A DNA stretch of 5,562 bases, from assembly GCA_009782015.1 (NCBI GenBank), contig WQUP01000091.1, positions 1 to 5,562 of the forward strand, given 5' to 3'. This DNA is from Endomicrobiia bacterium. Lineage in GTDB: Bacteria; Elusimicrobiota; Endomicrobiia; Endomicrobiales; Endomicrobiaceae. Both the position numbers and the translations under genes were made by a program. Shown here in pieces: positions 4,589 to 5,562 of the stretch (position 1 is its first letter; each line of letters opens with the position of its first letter). The notes under the pieces were generated by a model. It was not told the DNA's origin. It searched no databases and saw nothing but the letters and a program-made list of their open reading frames with translations.

Positions 4589-5562
4589 CTACCTTCTGCT
4601 GCGGAAGATGGAGTGCATTCTTGGGTCGCTGTATAATGTATTAGCCTTTATAGGCACTATAGATGCTCCTGTAATCACTTCATTATGTCCAGGAACATAT
4701 TCGCTCCGGTCTTTCGGATCGTCAAAATAAGTACTGTAGTCGGCGAGGGTAATGTTATTAGCTATTAATTTTCTCTGCGTAAGAGCTACAAGATAATGAA
4801 ATCTTGACGTGCTTATAAACGGAAATCCAGGCGACATAAAATCTTCAACTTGTGCGTCGGCGATTATCTCATAATATCTTGTCTGTAGATACACTTCATC
4901 CGGAAGCGCGTTATTGATGAAATTGATGAATTCTTGAGATTTAATCTGCCCTTTTCCAAGTTGGGCTTCAATATGTAATATGCCGTTTCCGGAATAAATG
5001 GCATACATCTTATTATTGTATGTCATAGTAGAGTATGCTGTAAAATCGGTGCCGTTGTAGGATGAAAAATCTATTGTTCTTGTACTGAGGTTTGGCATAA
5101 ACCCGTCAATCGGCTGCGGTCTGCGTGTGTAAATGCCTCCGACCTGAACATCTTCCCGCTCAACGCGGCATGTAACCATAACCGGCGGAATCTGGGTATC
5201 CTGCGGGTCGTAAGAGTAAGGTCCCGTGCTTACCATGGGAAACCAAACCGGAACTATGGTAGGAGTGTCAACCGACACGAGATTCATAAAAGGTATAGTT
5301 CTTCTTGCAACTGTTTCCGACGGAGTGCCGAAAATATTCTGTCCGCCTATTGTTTGAAAGTTTCCGGTTACCCCGAGTATAGTTTCAGCCCCTGTTTCGC
5401 TCGGGAATCTCGGCTGCAATCTGCCATTACCTGCTATAGACGTGGGATTAGCTATTTCATCAAATTCAGGATGCGCCAGACTAACATGCGCCAGATCTCT
5501 TACAAGAGCATCTCCCCTCGCAATATAAGCCATAAGCCACGCGGCCTGCTCAATCGTTCCGT
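4589..5562 (-). CDS. Protein of unknown function, C-terminal part
   Basis: I do not recognise this protein. The frame stays open to the right window edge, so the true start lies outside; the ATG at 5533-5531 is internal or at best an alternative start, since in-frame codons GTIEQAAWL precede it. The visible 323 residues end in FRSRR and a TAG stop. The first 25 or so look helical (EQAAWLMAYIARGDALVRDL). The rest is rich in aromatic residues, proline, threonine and asparagine, with short strand-like stretches (IPFMNLVSVDTPTIVPVWF), suggesting a mostly beta, possibly surface or secreted, domain. I see no membrane segment, no catalytic motif, no internal repeat and only one cysteine (in TCRVERE). 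Codon use looks broadly like its neighbours. A terminator follows at once, so it is not part of the downstream sugar operon. A structural surface or appendage-associated protein is a guess only. Confidence 0.75.
   Translation of the reverse strand, partial: GTIEQAAWLMAYIARGDALVRDLAHVSLAHPEFDEIANPTSIAGNGRLQPRFPSETGAETILGVTGNFQTIGGQNIFGTPSETVARRTIPFMNLVSVDTPTIVPVWFPMVSTGPYSYDPQDTQIPPVMVTCRVEREDVQVGGIYTRRPQPIDGFMPNLSTRTIDFSSYNGTDFTAYSTMTYNNKMYAIYSGNGILHIEAQLGKGQIKSQEFINFINNALPDEVYLQTRYYEIIADAQVEDFMSPGFPFISTSRFHYLVALTQRKLIANNITLADYSTYFDDPKDRSEYVPGHNEVITGASIVPIKANTLYSDPRMHSIFRSRR

Overview
The window carries a minus-strand block of cell-envelope sugar genes from a Gram-negative (diderm) bacterium. 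The diderm call rests on lpxK, an essential lipid A kinase gene, and on a gmhB-type heptose phosphatase. Base composition is moderate and codon use is mixed, and the intergenic DNA is rich in small palindromic repeats. I cannot place the organism firmly. A repeat-rich environmental or gut lineage such as Elusimicrobiota or a deltaproteobacterium-like group would fit, but that is a guess.

Layout, in the direction of transcription (right to left). (1) 5562-4589: the C-terminal 323 codons of a protein I do not recognise, closed by a good intrinsic terminator at 4575-4540. (2) 4588-4324: a 265-bp gap with a near-perfect 36-bp palindrome, a candidate sigma70-type promoter (4419-4391) and a leader hairpin. 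(3) 4323-3613: a PIG-L (LmbE-like) zinc deacetylase. (4) 3612-3384: a gap mostly filled by a palindromic repeat element nested in a 15-bp inverted repeat. (5) 3383-2271: a family 4 glycosyltransferase. (6) 2270-2135: a gap holding a 35-bp inverted repeat built of heptamers, enclosing a second kind of hairpin repeat. (7) 2134-1376: a WaaE/KdtX-like family 2 glycosyltransferase. (8) 1383-361: lpxK, overlapping the previous gene by 8 bp. (9) 364-1: a gmhB-type phosphatase, overlapping lpxK by 4 bp (ATGA) and cut by the left window edge.

The genes plausibly form one transcription unit for lipopolysaccharide or a related surface glycan. LpxK completes phosphorylation of lipid A, GmhB makes heptose precursor, the two glycosyltransferases add core or surface sugars, and the PIG-L enzyme may deacetylate an N-acetylated sugar in the same glycan.

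The most unusual feature is that small repeats have become part of genes. A copy of the 'GTCATTCC...GGAATGAC' palindromic element lies in frame inside the 5' end of gmhB and encodes about 29 residues of its N-terminal extension. A homologous copy lies between the PIG-L and family 4 genes. Separately, one arm of the heptamer inverted repeat supplies the last six codons and the stop codon of the family 4 glycosyltransferase. I see no CRISPR array, tRNA, rRNA, transposase or new defence system.
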